Source of the DNA: Marisimplicoccus sp965655775
GTDB taxonomy: Bacteria > Bacteroidota > Bacteroidia > Flavobacteriales > Flavobacteriaceae
Length of the DNA stretch: 64,000 nt
NCBI GenBank assembly: GCA_965655775.1
Contig: CBFHHV010000002.1
Location: 1-64,000, forward strand
Direction of reading: 5' to 3'
A program made the position numbers and the translations under genes. Position 1 is the first letter of the stretch. The number at the start of each line of letters is the position of its first letter. The notes beneath the pieces are model-generated. The model was not told the DNA's origin. It made no database searches and was given only the letters and a program-made list of their open reading frames with translations. This document shows positions 17,056 to 25,629 of this stretch, in pieces.

Positions 17056-18555
17056 ATGAAGAAAATTGTAATAGTTGGAAGTGGAATAAACGGTTTAGTT
17101 ACTGCCAACTATCTAGTAAAGGCTGGATATAGTGTGTCAATTATTGAAAAAAAGGATTTTACTGGTGGAGCCTGCATAAAAGATTCTCTTACAATTGAAG
17201 GGAAAAAAATTGATTTTGCATATGGTGCCACTGTCTTAGGTATGATGCCAGAATTCATATTTAATGAAACTGGTTTAGTAAATGAAGTTGAAGGATTTTA
17301 TCCAAAAACACCAAAACTAGTTTATTTCAAAGGTGAAGAAGATCCAACTAAAATATTTCAAGATTCTATTGAATTAGAAAAAGAACTAAAAGAAAAGTGG
17401 GGGGAAAGAGGTAGGATAAACGACTTTAGAAATGATGAAAATAAAGTAATTAAATTTATTAAAAAGCTTTATAAGCAAGCTATCACTCCGACTGTTGAAA
17501 TAGCATATGAAGAACTTGGAAAAGAGATTGCAGACCTTTGGGTTTTTGGAACTGCAAAAAACTTGCTTGATCACTATTTTACATCTGAGAAATCAAAATT
17601 ATACATGGGAATGACGGTTATTGAGAGTGGGCCTGCTTCAATTTATGATCCAGGAACTGCTTTTACAATTCCATTAATGGATTCTGGATCTGTCTTCGAT
17701 GGATACTGGGGATTTGTAAAAACTGGTATTTGGAAAATAACAGAAACTCTTTCTAATATTAATTTAGATTTAGGTGTAAAGATATATTTAAATTCATCTG
17801 TAACTGAAGTTGATACCAAGTCTAAAATTATTTCATTTATAAAAGATAATAAGGATACAGAACTTAATTATGATCATTTAATTTTTGCTACCGATCCCAT
17901 TACACCATCTAAGCTAATTAAAGGATTTAAACATGATATTGAACTTGATGAAATTGGAACAAGCGGAAAGGTAACAGCCTTTTTCAGAAATCCTGTAAAG
18001 TGGAAAGACTCCAATGAGTACTCTGATTCATTTAGATTTATATTCTCAAATAATAATCTTAATAATTTTGAAGAAGAAAGTCAAAATGCATTAAAAAACT
18101 CTGGGGATTATTTTGCAGGGTTCATTCAAATATACCCAGATGGAAGTGCACAGAGGACAATGAATAATAAAGAGACTTTTGATAAATTAATACTATTTAC
18201 AAAAAACTTGAGTTATGATAAAAAAGCAGATGATCTAGATAAAGTCAAGGATGAAATAGTTAACACAGTTCTTCCTTACATTGAAAACGCGGATGATCTA
18301 GTCTACAGTAAATTTTTAACTCCTAAGGATTTGAATGAGACCTTCTTTTTCCCAAAAGGAAATATTGATCATATAACATTAACAGGAAAACAAAATTATA
18401 ATAACCGTACATTTAGTAGAAACCCAAATAACTTTTATTCATATTATGATTTGAAAAATGTCTACTACTGTGGTGCAGGAAGTTTTCCATGTGGGAGTGT
18501 AGCAGGAACAGCTGGATATATGTGTTCAAAACAACTTATTAGAAATGATCAATAA
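17056..18555 (+). CDS. PYROXD2-like FAD-dependent oxidoreductase
   Basis: A 499-residue flavoprotein of the phytoene desaturase/amine oxidase superfamily. It begins with the FAD-binding motif KKIVIVGSGINGLVTANYL, then 'VSIIEKKDFTGGAC', the second glycine-rich fingerprint. The C-terminal 'VYYCGAGSFPCGSVAGTAGY' part is the FAD-contacting end seen in PYROXD2-like proteins. There are no carotenoid genes around it, so phytoene desaturation is unlikely; the substrate is unknown. It follows the amtB terminator and appears to be its own transcription unit, perhaps with the SGNH gene 46 bases downstream. Confidence 0.75.
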   Translation: MKKIVIVGSGINGLVTANYLVKAGYSVSIIEKKDFTGGACIKDSLTIEGKKIDFAYGATVLGMMPEFIFNETGLVNEVEGFYPKTPKLVYFKGEEDPTKIFQDSIELEKELKEKWGERGRINDFRNDENKVIKFIKKLYKQAITPTVEIAYEELGKEIADLWVFGTAKNLLDHYFTSEKSKLYMGMTVIESGPASIYDPGTAFTIPLMDSGSVFDGYWGFVKTGIWKITETLSNINLDLGVKIYLNSSVTEVDTKSKIISFIKDNKDTELNYDHLIFATDPITPSKLIKGFKHDIELDEIGTSGKVTAFFRNPVKWKDSNEYSDSFRFIFSNNNLNNFEEESQNALKNSGDYFAGFIQIYPDGSAQRTMNNKETFDKLILFTKNLSYDKKADDLDKVKDEIVNTVLPYIENADDLVYSKFLTPKDLNETFFFPKGNIDHITLTGKQNYNNRTFSRNPNNFYSYYDLKNVYYCGAGSFPCGSVAGTAGYMCSKQLIRNDQ

Positions 18556-18601
18556 ATATTGTTAGTTTAAATTACACTTTATATTTTTTTAACTTAGTTA
18601 A

Positions 18602-19324
18602 ATGAAAAAAATATTTATTCTGTTAATTAGTGGCTTAATCTTCTCGTGCACAAATTCAACAAAGATTGTTTTTTTAGGTGATTCAATAACAAATGCTGGA
18701 GTATATGATACAGAAGTTGGTATTCCATATGATGGAGAATTAGTTTACCCTAAGTATACTGGGTTTATTACACTTTTATCAAGAAGTGTTGAAGAAAGCA
18801 CAGAGCTAATTGGGAAGGGAATTGGAGGTGATAAAGTGTCAGATCTTCTTACTAGATATAGAGATGATGTTATTAAATTAAGTCCTGATAAAGTATTTAT
18901 ATACATTGGTATTAATGATGTTTGGCATAAATATGATTACGGAACTGGGACTGATATTGATCTATATGAAAACGGGTTGAGGCAGATAATTAGCGATATA
19001 AAAGATAATGGAATTGAAGTAATTCTGTGTACTCCAACAGTTATAGGCGAAAATAAAGGTGAATTTACTTTAGTTAATCAATTTAAAGATATTGAGACTA
19101 TGGAGATAATGAATAAGGACTTAGATGATTACTCAGATGTTATTAGAAAGCTTTCTGCTGAATTCAATACTGAGCTTGTTGACTTAAGAAAAATATTTAT
19201 GAATTATATCTCAAAGAATAATCCCAATAATGATCCCTCAGGAATCACAACTTATGATGGAGTACACTTAAATGATATTGGTAATAAGTTAATTGCTGAT
19301 GAAATGATTAGATTCATAAAATAA
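18602..19324 (+). CDS. SGNH/GDSL hydrolase lipoprotein
   Basis: A 240-residue lipoprotein with lipobox IFSC (Cys16). Catalytic blocks are complete: block I IVFLGDSITNAG (Ser28), block II GIGGDKVSDLL, block III YIGINDVW, and the terminal DGVHLND with the catalytic Asp and His. SGNH enzymes of this type (rhamnogalacturonan acetylesterase/TesA-like) remove acyl groups from glycans or lipids. It should be anchored at the cell envelope. A perfect inverted repeat lies between it and the next gene. Confidence 0.85.
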   Translation: MKKIFILLISGLIFSCTNSTKIVFLGDSITNAGVYDTEVGIPYDGELVYPKYTGFITLLSRSVEESTELIGKGIGGDKVSDLLTRYRDDVIKLSPDKVFIYIGINDVWHKYDYGTGTDIDLYENGLRQIISDIKDNGIEVILCTPTVIGENKGEFTLVNQFKDIETMEIMNKDLDDYSDVIRKLSAEFNTELVDLRKIFMNYISKNNPNNDPSGITTYDGVHLNDIGNKLIADEMIRFIK

Positions 19325-19347
19325 TCTTTAACAATTTTTTAAGTCTA

Positions 19348-19385
19348 CCTTAACAATTCCTTAAATAAATATTTCATTGTTAAGG
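19348..19385. repeat. Perfect 10-bp inverted repeat upstream of the protease lipoprotein
   Basis: CCTTAACAAT (19348-19357) and ATTGTTAAGG (19376-19385) are exact inverted copies separated by 18 bases. The right arm ends 11 bases before the next start codon. No T-run follows, so it is not an ordinary terminator; an operator or an RNA hairpin that covers the translation start are both possible. Confidence 0.45.
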
Positions 19386-19396
19386 CATATTATTGT

Positions 19397-21244
19397 ATGA
19401 TTATTATGAAAGTTATAAAAAACATATTTATTGTTTCATCACTGCTAATTTTAATAACATGTTCTAAGGATGATGGTTATGGACCAACTGATAGTTACTC
19501 AGGTTCATCCAGTTCATACAATCCTCCATCATCTGATTCTGGCAGTTCATCATCAACTACTACTACAACCGTTACCCAATACAGCTTAACTGTTTCAGCT
19601 GGCACTGGTGGATCAGTTTCAACTTCAGGCGGTACATACGATGACGGATCCTCAGTTAGCATAATTGCGACACCAAATGATGGATATGAATTTACTGGCT
19701 GGAATGGATCAGATTCTACAAGTTCAACTATAACTATCACGATTAATTCAAATACTACAATACAAGCTTTGTTTAATCAAGTTCAAATTACTGAAACAAC
19801 TTCAACTGACACTTCTATCTTTAATGCTGACTTAATTGATTTTAATTATTATCTACACTCAAGCCTTCCTGATGAATGGATAACAGAATTTAACACTATA
19901 ATGAATAACCTTGAGTCTACAATTCCAGCTTTTAAAAGGAGTGGATTCCCTGAGTCAATGAATATATATGCTTGGAATAATACTGTACCAAGCCCTTATA
20001 CAGATCCCAATGGTAATAGTATGCAGGGAGCTGCAATCTCAGGTAACGGAACTGATTTCTGGATGGTTTTAGAAATCCCTGATGATGAATTTACAAATAA
20101 TTCGAGCCACAGGTATTCTGTAATAGCACACGAGTATTTCCATGTTTACCAACATAGTATGTCTCCAGCTTTCTCAGTTGGTAGTGATGGTGAATTTAAC
20201 AACCCAGATGCTATGGATGTTAAATGGTTAATTGAAGGGTCTGCTGCAGCATTTGAGTCATTGTACATTCAAGAAAATTATGGAATTAATTATTTTGAAG
20301 AGGGACAAGCATGGGGCGTTGAAGCAGATGTACTATCTGATCCTGCATCATATGAGTTCTACAGCAAGCAAGATAACAACTATGCAAACTCTGTTTTTAT
20401 GGTACTTGCACTTGTAAAAGAATTAGAGAATGTTGGTTTTTCTACTGAGAAGGCATTTCAATCTATTTTTAAAGTTTATTGGGAACAAGATCCAAAGAAC
20501 TCTGATTGGAAAACTAAGTTTGAAGAAACTTTCACGATTGATGTTGATACATTTTATGGTAAGCTTACAAATTATTCAACTGACATGAGTTTGATTTATC
20601 CATCTTCTTCAATTACACTTCAGAATATTATTAATGATGATTCCGTTATTGCTCAGGTAAATACTGGAACAACTTCAGCTGTTACTCAATACAGTCTGAC
20701 TGTTTCGGCTGGTGTTGGTGGGTCCGTTTCTACTTCAGGTGGAACATATGATGATGGAACCATTGTAACTATAACAGCATCACCAAATGATGGATATGAA
20801 TTTGTAGGTTGGAATGGTTCAGATTCTTCAAATTCAACTATTAGTGTTACAATAAATTCTAACACTGCTTTAGAAGCACTGTTTAGTGAAGTTCAAACAA
20901 CTTCAACAACTTCAAGTACATATAATATTGATGTTACTGCTCAAAGTTCATCCAATTACATTTTATCTGGATCTGACCAGAACGGTAATGTCTCAGGTAA
21001 TGATCCTTCAATTTCAGCTAAAGTTGGAGATACTTTCACTTTTAATGTTAATTCACCTGGACATCCTTTTTATTTAATCATAGTATCCAATGGTGGTATA
21101 GATTCAAATAATTTAATTAATGGTGTCACAAATAATGGTTCTTCAAGCGGAACTATTTCATGGTCTCCAACTGAAGCTGGAACTTACTATTATATATGTG
21201 AGTTTCATCCCTCGATGCTTGGAACTATTACTATCACTGAATAA
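19397..21244 (+). CDS. Lipoprotein: InlB repeat - HExxH protease - InlB repeat - cupredoxin
   Basis: A 615-residue surface lipoprotein (lipobox LITC, Cys22; an alternative ATG at 19406 gives the same mature protein). A Ser/Thr-rich linker is followed by an InlB B-type repeat (residues 61-127). Then comes a zinc-peptidase-like domain with HEYFH (245-249) and a likely third ligand Glu280 in WLIEGSAAAFE. A second InlB-type repeat (431-497) follows, and a C-terminal cupredoxin (about 509-615) with type 1 copper ligands His556, Cys601, His604 and Met607. Combining a gluzincin-like protease and a blue copper domain in one chain is unusual. It may be a surface protease with a copper-binding or electron-transfer module. 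It is a single-gene unit. Confidence 0.8.
   Translation: MIIMKVIKNIFIVSSLLILITCSKDDGYGPTDSYSGSSSSYNPPSSDSGSSSSTTTTTVTQYSLTVSAGTGGSVSTSGGTYDDGSSVSIIATPNDGYEFTGWNGSDSTSSTITITINSNTTIQALFNQVQITETTSTDTSIFNADLIDFNYYLHSSLPDEWITEFNTIMNNLESTIPAFKRSGFPESMNIYAWNNTVPSPYTDPNGNSMQGAAISGNGTDFWMVLEIPDDEFTNNSSHRYSVIAHEYFHVYQHSMSPAFSVGSDGEFNNPDAMDVKWLIEGSAAAFESLYIQENYGINYFEEGQAWGVEADVLSDPASYEFYSKQDNNYANSVFMVLALVKELENVGFSTEKAFQSIFKVYWEQDPKNSDWKTKFEETFTIDVDTFYGKLTNYSTDMSLIYPSSSITLQNIINDDSVIAQVNTGTTSAVTQYSLTVSAGVGGSVSTSGGTYDDGTIVTITASPNDGYEFVGWNGSDSSNSTISVTINSNTALEALFSEVQTTSTTSSTYNIDVTAQSSSNYILSGSDQNGNVSGNDPSISAKVGDTFTFNVNSPGHPFYLIIVSNGGIDSNNLINGVTNNGSSSGTISWSPTEAGTYYYICEFHPSMLGTITITE
19577..19777 (+). repeat. 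InlB B-type repeat, copy 1
   Basis: Encodes residues 61-127, with QYSLTVSAGTGGSVS, GGTYDDGSSV, and PNDGYEFTGW. This is the bacterial InlB B-repeat (Listeria-Bacteroides repeat) fold, a small beta domain common in surface proteins. It matches copy 2 at 20687 at both protein and DNA level, with scattered third-position changes. Confidence 0.8.
20687..20887 (+). repeat. InlB B-type repeat, copy 2
   Basis: Encodes residues 431-497, with QYSLTVSAGVGGSVS, GGTYDDGTIV and PNDGYEFVGW. It lies between the protease and cupredoxin domains, so it probably serves as a spacer. DNA divergence from copy 1 is mostly synonymous, which suggests an old duplication under selection for protein sequence. Confidence 0.8.
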
Positions 21245-21249
21245 TTAAA

Positions 21250-21705
21250 CTAATCTCTGTAGCTTTCTAGCTGAGAACTTGATGAAAGATATAATGGATG
21301 TTTGGGAGTTCCATTAAAATTTTTGCCAAAACATTTAGGGCTTGAAATCAACTCTTTTAAAATTTTAGGCTCTTCAACACTATTACCCCATGCATAAACA
21401 ATTTGATCAACTTTATTTATTAATTTAAAAAGCTCTTCAAAGTTTTTATCTGATATTCCTTTTGATCTGTCAATCTCTTTTGGATTTGGTGTAATTTTTG
21501 TAAAAATATTACCAACTAAAAATCCACCATAGTCAAACTTCTTTGTAAAATTTATTAAACGACGAATTGTTGGATCGTCTTTTATTTCATCAGCAACTGA
21601 AGGATTCAACATAATATATAGAAGTAACCCTTTAGAATTATCCCATTCCCTTTTTAGAAAATATCTATTTTTCTTCGCATTACAGAATTTTGCTTCTCGA
21701 ATCAA
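21250..21705 (-). CDS. DUF1643-family protein
   Basis: A 151-residue cytoplasmic protein of the DUF1643 family. The diagnostic N-terminal half is present: 'RYFLKREWDNSKGLLLYIML' then NPSVADEIKDDPTIRRLINF, 'YGGFLVGNIFTKITPNP', and 'YAWGNS'. The family is widespread and has no established biochemical function. The gene lies 9 bases downstream of the GH3 gene on the minus strand, and its 3' end meets the convergent protease lipoprotein gene within 5 bases. Confidence 0.85.
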   Translation of the reverse strand: MIREAKFCNAKKNRYFLKREWDNSKGLLLYIMLNPSVADEIKDDPTIRRLINFTKKFDYGGFLVGNIFTKITPNPKEIDRSKGISDKNFEELFKLINKVDQIVYAWGNSVEEPKILKELISSPKCFGKNFNGTPKHPLYLSSSSQLESYRD

Positions 21706-21714
21706 TATGAATGT

Positions 21715-23997
21715 TTATTTATATTTTTTGACTCGTTTATCATTTATTACTCCTTTCCAATTCATTCCATATGCAAAATCATATTCATTACCTTTTGAAT
21801 CAATATAAGGAATCATATCACGTGGAATATCTTCTTTTTGAAGTTCTACAGTTTTCATATCAATAGGCATTTGGAAGGGAAGTAATCCTGATGGTTCAAA
21901 TTTTCCTGATAATAATTCCAACATTGATTTTGACTCTACACCAAAGTCAACTAAAATTGATGAAGCATATGGCTCAATTTCAGAAAAAACTAAAGGGTTA
22001 TATACCCTTACAATTAAGATTAAAGGTTTACCATTCATCAATTTATGGGTCTCATGAACAAGCTTCATGTCAGACTCATTTTTTGTTTTAATGCTTTTTT
22101 TGTTGTAGGATCTGTTATTAAAGTCTTCAAAAATACTGCCTCCCGCAATACTTACTTCTCTTGCAAAATTAGCAGTATAAGGACTATATTGAAGGCTGAT
22201 TGGAAAATAGCCATTGCCTCCCATGTCTATATCTAATTTATCATATCCATAACCACTGTCAGGACTCTCAATACTTACTATTGCAAAATCAGCTTCACCA
22301 GGATCATCAACAATATCGTAATACTCTTCGACAGCCAGAATATTTAATTTATGCTCCATACTCTCAGGAGTTTCTTGTCCAAAGAAATTGACACTTTTTG
22401 GAACTTTCCTCATGGGCATGTAAACTTTTTTTCTTGAAATTATAGGTAAAGAATTTTGATCATTTTTTAACATTACTATTGATTTTTTTTGTGCTTCTTT
22501 ACCCATTTTATCAAATTCTTCAGAAGCAATTACTTTACTTGATTTATATGGGTCTAAATAAGGGTTTTCAAAAAGTCCAACATTAAAAATATTTTTTAAT
22601 AACCTGACGGCAGACTTCTCAAATCTTTTTCTCATGTATTCTTCACCATACTCTTTAACTCCAATTTCAAATGCTTCAAGTACTGGAATCATATCATTGT
22701 TACCACCAAATTGATCCATACTTGCCATAAGAGCTTTGTAATGTCTTTCTGCAACTGTTAGGTTCTCAACACCAAAACTTTTTCCTGAAAAAAATACATC
22801 AACTGCAAAAGCATCCCCAGTTATTCCCCAATCAGTACATAATACTCCATCATATTGATATTTTTCTCTAAGAATATTACTAATTAAATAGCTATTGTAA
22901 GCTGACCCAACCTTTTCTCCATTACCTACGGCAATTGTATAATATGGCATTATAGCTGAAGCCCTTAAGGTATTTCCGTTAAGATTTAATGCACCATCTT
23001 TAAAGATATTCATATGCTCTTCAATATTATCTCCAGGGTATACTGCATAAGATCCAAAACCATAATGACCATCTCTTCCTCCCTCTCCTGTTCCACCACC
23101 AGGCCAATGTTTAATCATAGTATTTACACTGTTAACTCCCCAACCCTTTATATTAGTAGATTGAAATCCATCCACATATGATCTAGCCATATCCGATACT
23201 AAATTTGAATCTTCACCCATTGTTCCTTCAAATCTTCCCCATCTTGGATCTGATGCAAGATCAATTTGAGGAGATAATGCAGTTGCAATCCCCAAAGCTC
23301 TGTACTCAATAGAAGCAACTCTTCCAAATTCTTGCATAAGATTAGGATCAAAACTGGCTGATAGTCCAAGTGAGCTTGGCCAGGACGATACTCTTCCGCC
23401 TTGACCTGATGTAAATTCAGCATACGAATCATCTCCATGCCTAGGATCAGAGCTAATATTTACAGGAATTCCAAATCCAATCGATTCAGAAAGAGATTGA
23501 ATATTATTATTCCATTTAGCTGCTACAGTTGAGTTCTTAACACTTGTTATTAAAACATGTCTAAGGTTATCTTCTTTTATAAATTTTATTTGCTCATCAG
23601 ATACATCACTTGGCTCTGCTCCACTCTCATCAAATGATTGTCCATCATATTTTGCAGAACCCCAACCTTGATTTTCTCCCGGTATTGATTGATGAGAACT
23701 GTAAAGCATTAATCCAGCAATATCTTCTATTGTTAGTTTTCTAGCTAAGTCTTCAGCCCTATCCTCAACAGGTAATCTCCAATCTTCATAACCATCTAAT
23801 TCATTGTTTTTATTTAGATCTTTGAAAGCTAAATTATCAATCATTAAAATTTCTACTCCAGATTGAGGATCATATCCTAATGTTTTACCTCCGCGGTTTT
23901 TAATCTCAATAAAATCTTGATTTTCAATAATTGAAACCCTATCAGAACAAGAAATAAGTAAAAAAAGTAAAAAGAAAACAAATCGATTCATATCCAT
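21715..23997 (-). CDS. Glycoside hydrolase family 3 lipoprotein (beta-glucosidase-like)
   Basis: A 760-residue GH3 enzyme with lipobox LISC in the first 20 residues, so probably anchored in the envelope. The N-terminal (alpha/beta)8 domain carries RWGRFEGTMGEDSNLVSDMA, 'MIKHWPGGG' and the nucleophile motif VLCTDWG (Asp389). The C-terminal alpha/beta sandwich includes 'KKSIVMLKNDQNSLPI' and 'ILVDFGVES'. GH3 enzymes cleave terminal beta-linked glucose or similar residues. It is monocistronic or paired with DUF1643 downstream. No SusC/D pair is nearby, so this is not a classical polysaccharide utilisation locus. Confidence 0.92.
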   Translation of the reverse strand: MDMNRFVFFLLFLLISCSDRVSIIENQDFIEIKNRGGKTLGYDPQSGVEILMIDNLAFKDLNKNNELDGYEDWRLPVEDRAEDLARKLTIEDIAGLMLYSSHQSIPGENQGWGSAKYDGQSFDESGAEPSDVSDEQIKFIKEDNLRHVLITSVKNSTVAAKWNNNIQSLSESIGFGIPVNISSDPRHGDDSYAEFTSGQGGRVSSWPSSLGLSASFDPNLMQEFGRVASIEYRALGIATALSPQIDLASDPRWGRFEGTMGEDSNLVSDMARSYVDGFQSTNIKGWGVNSVNTMIKHWPGGGTGEGGRDGHYGFGSYAVYPGDNIEEHMNIFKDGALNLNGNTLRASAIMPYYTIAVGNGEKVGSAYNSYLISNILREKYQYDGVLCTDWGITGDAFAVDVFFSGKSFGVENLTVAERHYKALMASMDQFGGNNDMIPVLEAFEIGVKEYGEEYMRKRFEKSAVRLLKNIFNVGLFENPYLDPYKSSKVIASEEFDKMGKEAQKKSIVMLKNDQNSLPIISRKKVYMPMRKVPKSVNFFGQETPESMEHKLNILAVEEYYDIVDDPGEADFAIVSIESPDSGYGYDKLDIDMGGNGYFPISLQYSPYTANFAREVSIAGGSIFEDFNNRSYNKKSIKTKNESDMKLVHETHKLMNGKPLILIVRVYNPLVFSEIEPYASSILVDFGVESKSMLELLSGKFEPSGLLPFQMPIDMKTVELQKEDIPRDMIPYIDSKGNEYDFAYGMNWKGVINDKRVKKYK

Positions 23998-24038
23998 AAT
24001 TTATAAAAATTAGAAAGAAAAAATTTAGGAAAGTTTAT

Positions 24039-24614
24039 TTATTTTTTACAATCTCTTAAAACATCCTTTTCAACTACTCTAAGATATTTCTGCCTCTTCT
24101 TATCTGAGACAAATGGGACTGACCAGAACTGCTTTGTATTACTCCAATTTCCACCCCATCCAAAAACAAAAGTAAATACCCCAAGAACAAGTCTAAGTTT
24201 AACAGAGTTTAAATACATTGTTTTGACTGGTAAAGCAGGAGCACCATGAGTTAAATAACACCTAATTTTTTTCTTTTTCAAAAAAGATCTGGGATATGCA
24301 TATGTTTTAGTAATGTTCACAAACTCATATGCAAATCCGGGAGTAAATACTTCATCAAAGAACGTTTCCATTTTTGGAGTAAGCCTAAACCACCATACTG
24401 GGGATATGAAATAAATTCTATCAGACCATGTAACTAGATCCTTATATTTTTTGACTAAATCTTTTTTATCTCTATGAAGTTTGTCATCATAAAGGTCAAT
24501 TTTCTTCAAGTTTTGATGATCATATTTACTTAATGTATTGTTGATTGTATTGAAGATCCCATTGTGACAGAAAGATTTTTTATCAGGATGCCCAATAATT
24601 ACTAAATTATTCAA
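24039..24614 (-). CDS. Flavodoxin-fold NAD(P)H oxidoreductase
   Basis: A 191-residue flavodoxin-like quinone reductase-type protein (KefF/MdaB/NQO group). It begins 'NNLVIIGHPDKKSFCHNGIF', then 'KKIDLYDDKLHRD', and has 'WSDRIYFISPVWWFRLTPKM' contacting the FMN and 'YLTHGAP' near the flavin pocket. It should reduce quinones or similar electrophiles using NAD(P)H in the cytoplasm. No Kef potassium channel lies beside it. It is divergent from ypdA. Confidence 0.85.
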   Translation of the reverse strand: MNNLVIIGHPDKKSFCHNGIFNTINNTLSKYDHQNLKKIDLYDDKLHRDKKDLVKKYKDLVTWSDRIYFISPVWWFRLTPKMETFFDEVFTPGFAYEFVNITKTYAYPRSFLKKKKIRCYLTHGAPALPVKTMYLNSVKLRLVLGVFTFVFGWGGNWSNTKQFWSVPFVSDKKRQKYLRVVEKDVLRDCKK

Positions 24615-24647
24615 CGGTGTAGGTTAAGATTAGTCAACAAAATTAAA

Positions 24648-24655
24648 TAAATTTG
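24648..24655 (+). promoter_or_regulatory. Candidate -7 box of ypdA
   Basis: TAAATTTG fits TAnnTTTG and lies 14 bases before the ypdA start codon. The -33 element is not clear. Confidence 0.3.
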
Positions 24656-24669
24656 CTCATAATCATACT

Positions 24670-25629
24670 ATGAAAGACTTAATTATTATTGGAGCTGGAC
24701 CTATTGGACTTGCATGTGGAATTGAAGCAGATAAAAGTAATTTAGACTACATAATTATCGATAAGGGTATGCTGGTTAATTCAATTTTTAATTACCCTGT
24801 TAACACAACTTTCTTCTCCACTTCTGACAAACTTGAAATTGGAGGTATTCCATTTATATCTCACAATGTTAAACCAACCAGAATAGAAGCACTTGAATAC
24901 TATCGTAGAGTTTGTGACACATGGAAACTTAATTTAAGTCTTTATAATGAGGTAACTGAAATTATTCAAAGAGAAAAACATTTTGAACTTAAAACAAGTG
25001 ACGGAATTTTGAATTCTAAAAAGATTATTATTTGCACAGGTTTTTATGATATTCCATACATGCTAAATATTCCAGGAGAAGATAAAGATAAAGTTCTTCA
25101 TTATTATAATGAATCACATCCATATTATAAAATGGATATTGCTATTGTAGGAGCGGGAAATTCAGCAGTAGATGTTGCACTAGATACTTTCAGAAAAGGA
25201 GCTAAAAGTGTAACCATGATAATTAGAGAAAAGGAAATAGGGAAAAATATAAAATATTGGGTAAGACCAGATATAATTAATAGGATTGAGAATAATGAGA
25301 TTAATGTATACTATGAATCTTTAATAACCGAGATCAAGGATAAATCAATAATCTTAAACAGTAGGTCAAAAGATATAGAGATAGAGAATGATTTTGTATT
25401 AGCAATGACAGGATATCAGCCTAATTATGAAATATTGGAAAATCTTGGAGTTGAAATTCTAAATGATGAATTTAAAACTCCATTTTACAATGAGGATACA
25501 ATGGAAACAAATGTAAAAGGAGTATTTCTTGCTGGTGTAATTTGTGGCGGACTTAAAACAAACAAATGGTTTATTGAAAATTCAAGAGGCCACTCTGAAA
25601 AAATAATATCTCATATTACTAAAGCTTAG
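24670..25629 (+). CDS. ypdA: YpdA-family bacillithiol disulfide reductase
   Basis: A 319-residue flavoprotein disulfide reductase of the YpdA/Bdr type, which reduces bacillithiol disulfide with NADPH. It has the FAD motif DLIIIGAGPIGLACGIEA, the segment 'VNTTFFSTSDKLEIGGIPF' that separates YpdA from thioredoxin reductase, an NADPH motif 'IAIVGAGNSAVDVALDTF', and the C-terminal 'GVFLAGVICGGL'. Bacillithiol is used by many Bacteroidota, which fits. Its 3' end overlaps the convergent amidohydrolase by 11 bases. Confidence 0.9.
   Translation: MKDLIIIGAGPIGLACGIEADKSNLDYIIIDKGMLVNSIFNYPVNTTFFSTSDKLEIGGIPFISHNVKPTRIEALEYYRRVCDTWKLNLSLYNEVTEIIQREKHFELKTSDGILNSKKIIICTGFYDIPYMLNIPGEDKDKVLHYYNESHPYYKMDIAIVGAGNSAVDVALDTFRKGAKSVTMIIREKEIGKNIKYWVRPDIINRIENNEINVYYESLITEIKDKSIILNSRSKDIEIENDFVLAMTGYQPNYEILENLGVEILNDEFKTPFYNEDTMETNVKGVFLAGVICGGLKTNKWFIENSRGHSEKIISHITKA

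Noticed and set aside
19397..21244. CRISPR-like or satellite repeat
   Set aside because: The two repeats are coding InlB-type domains with frame-preserving changes and lie 900 bases apart.
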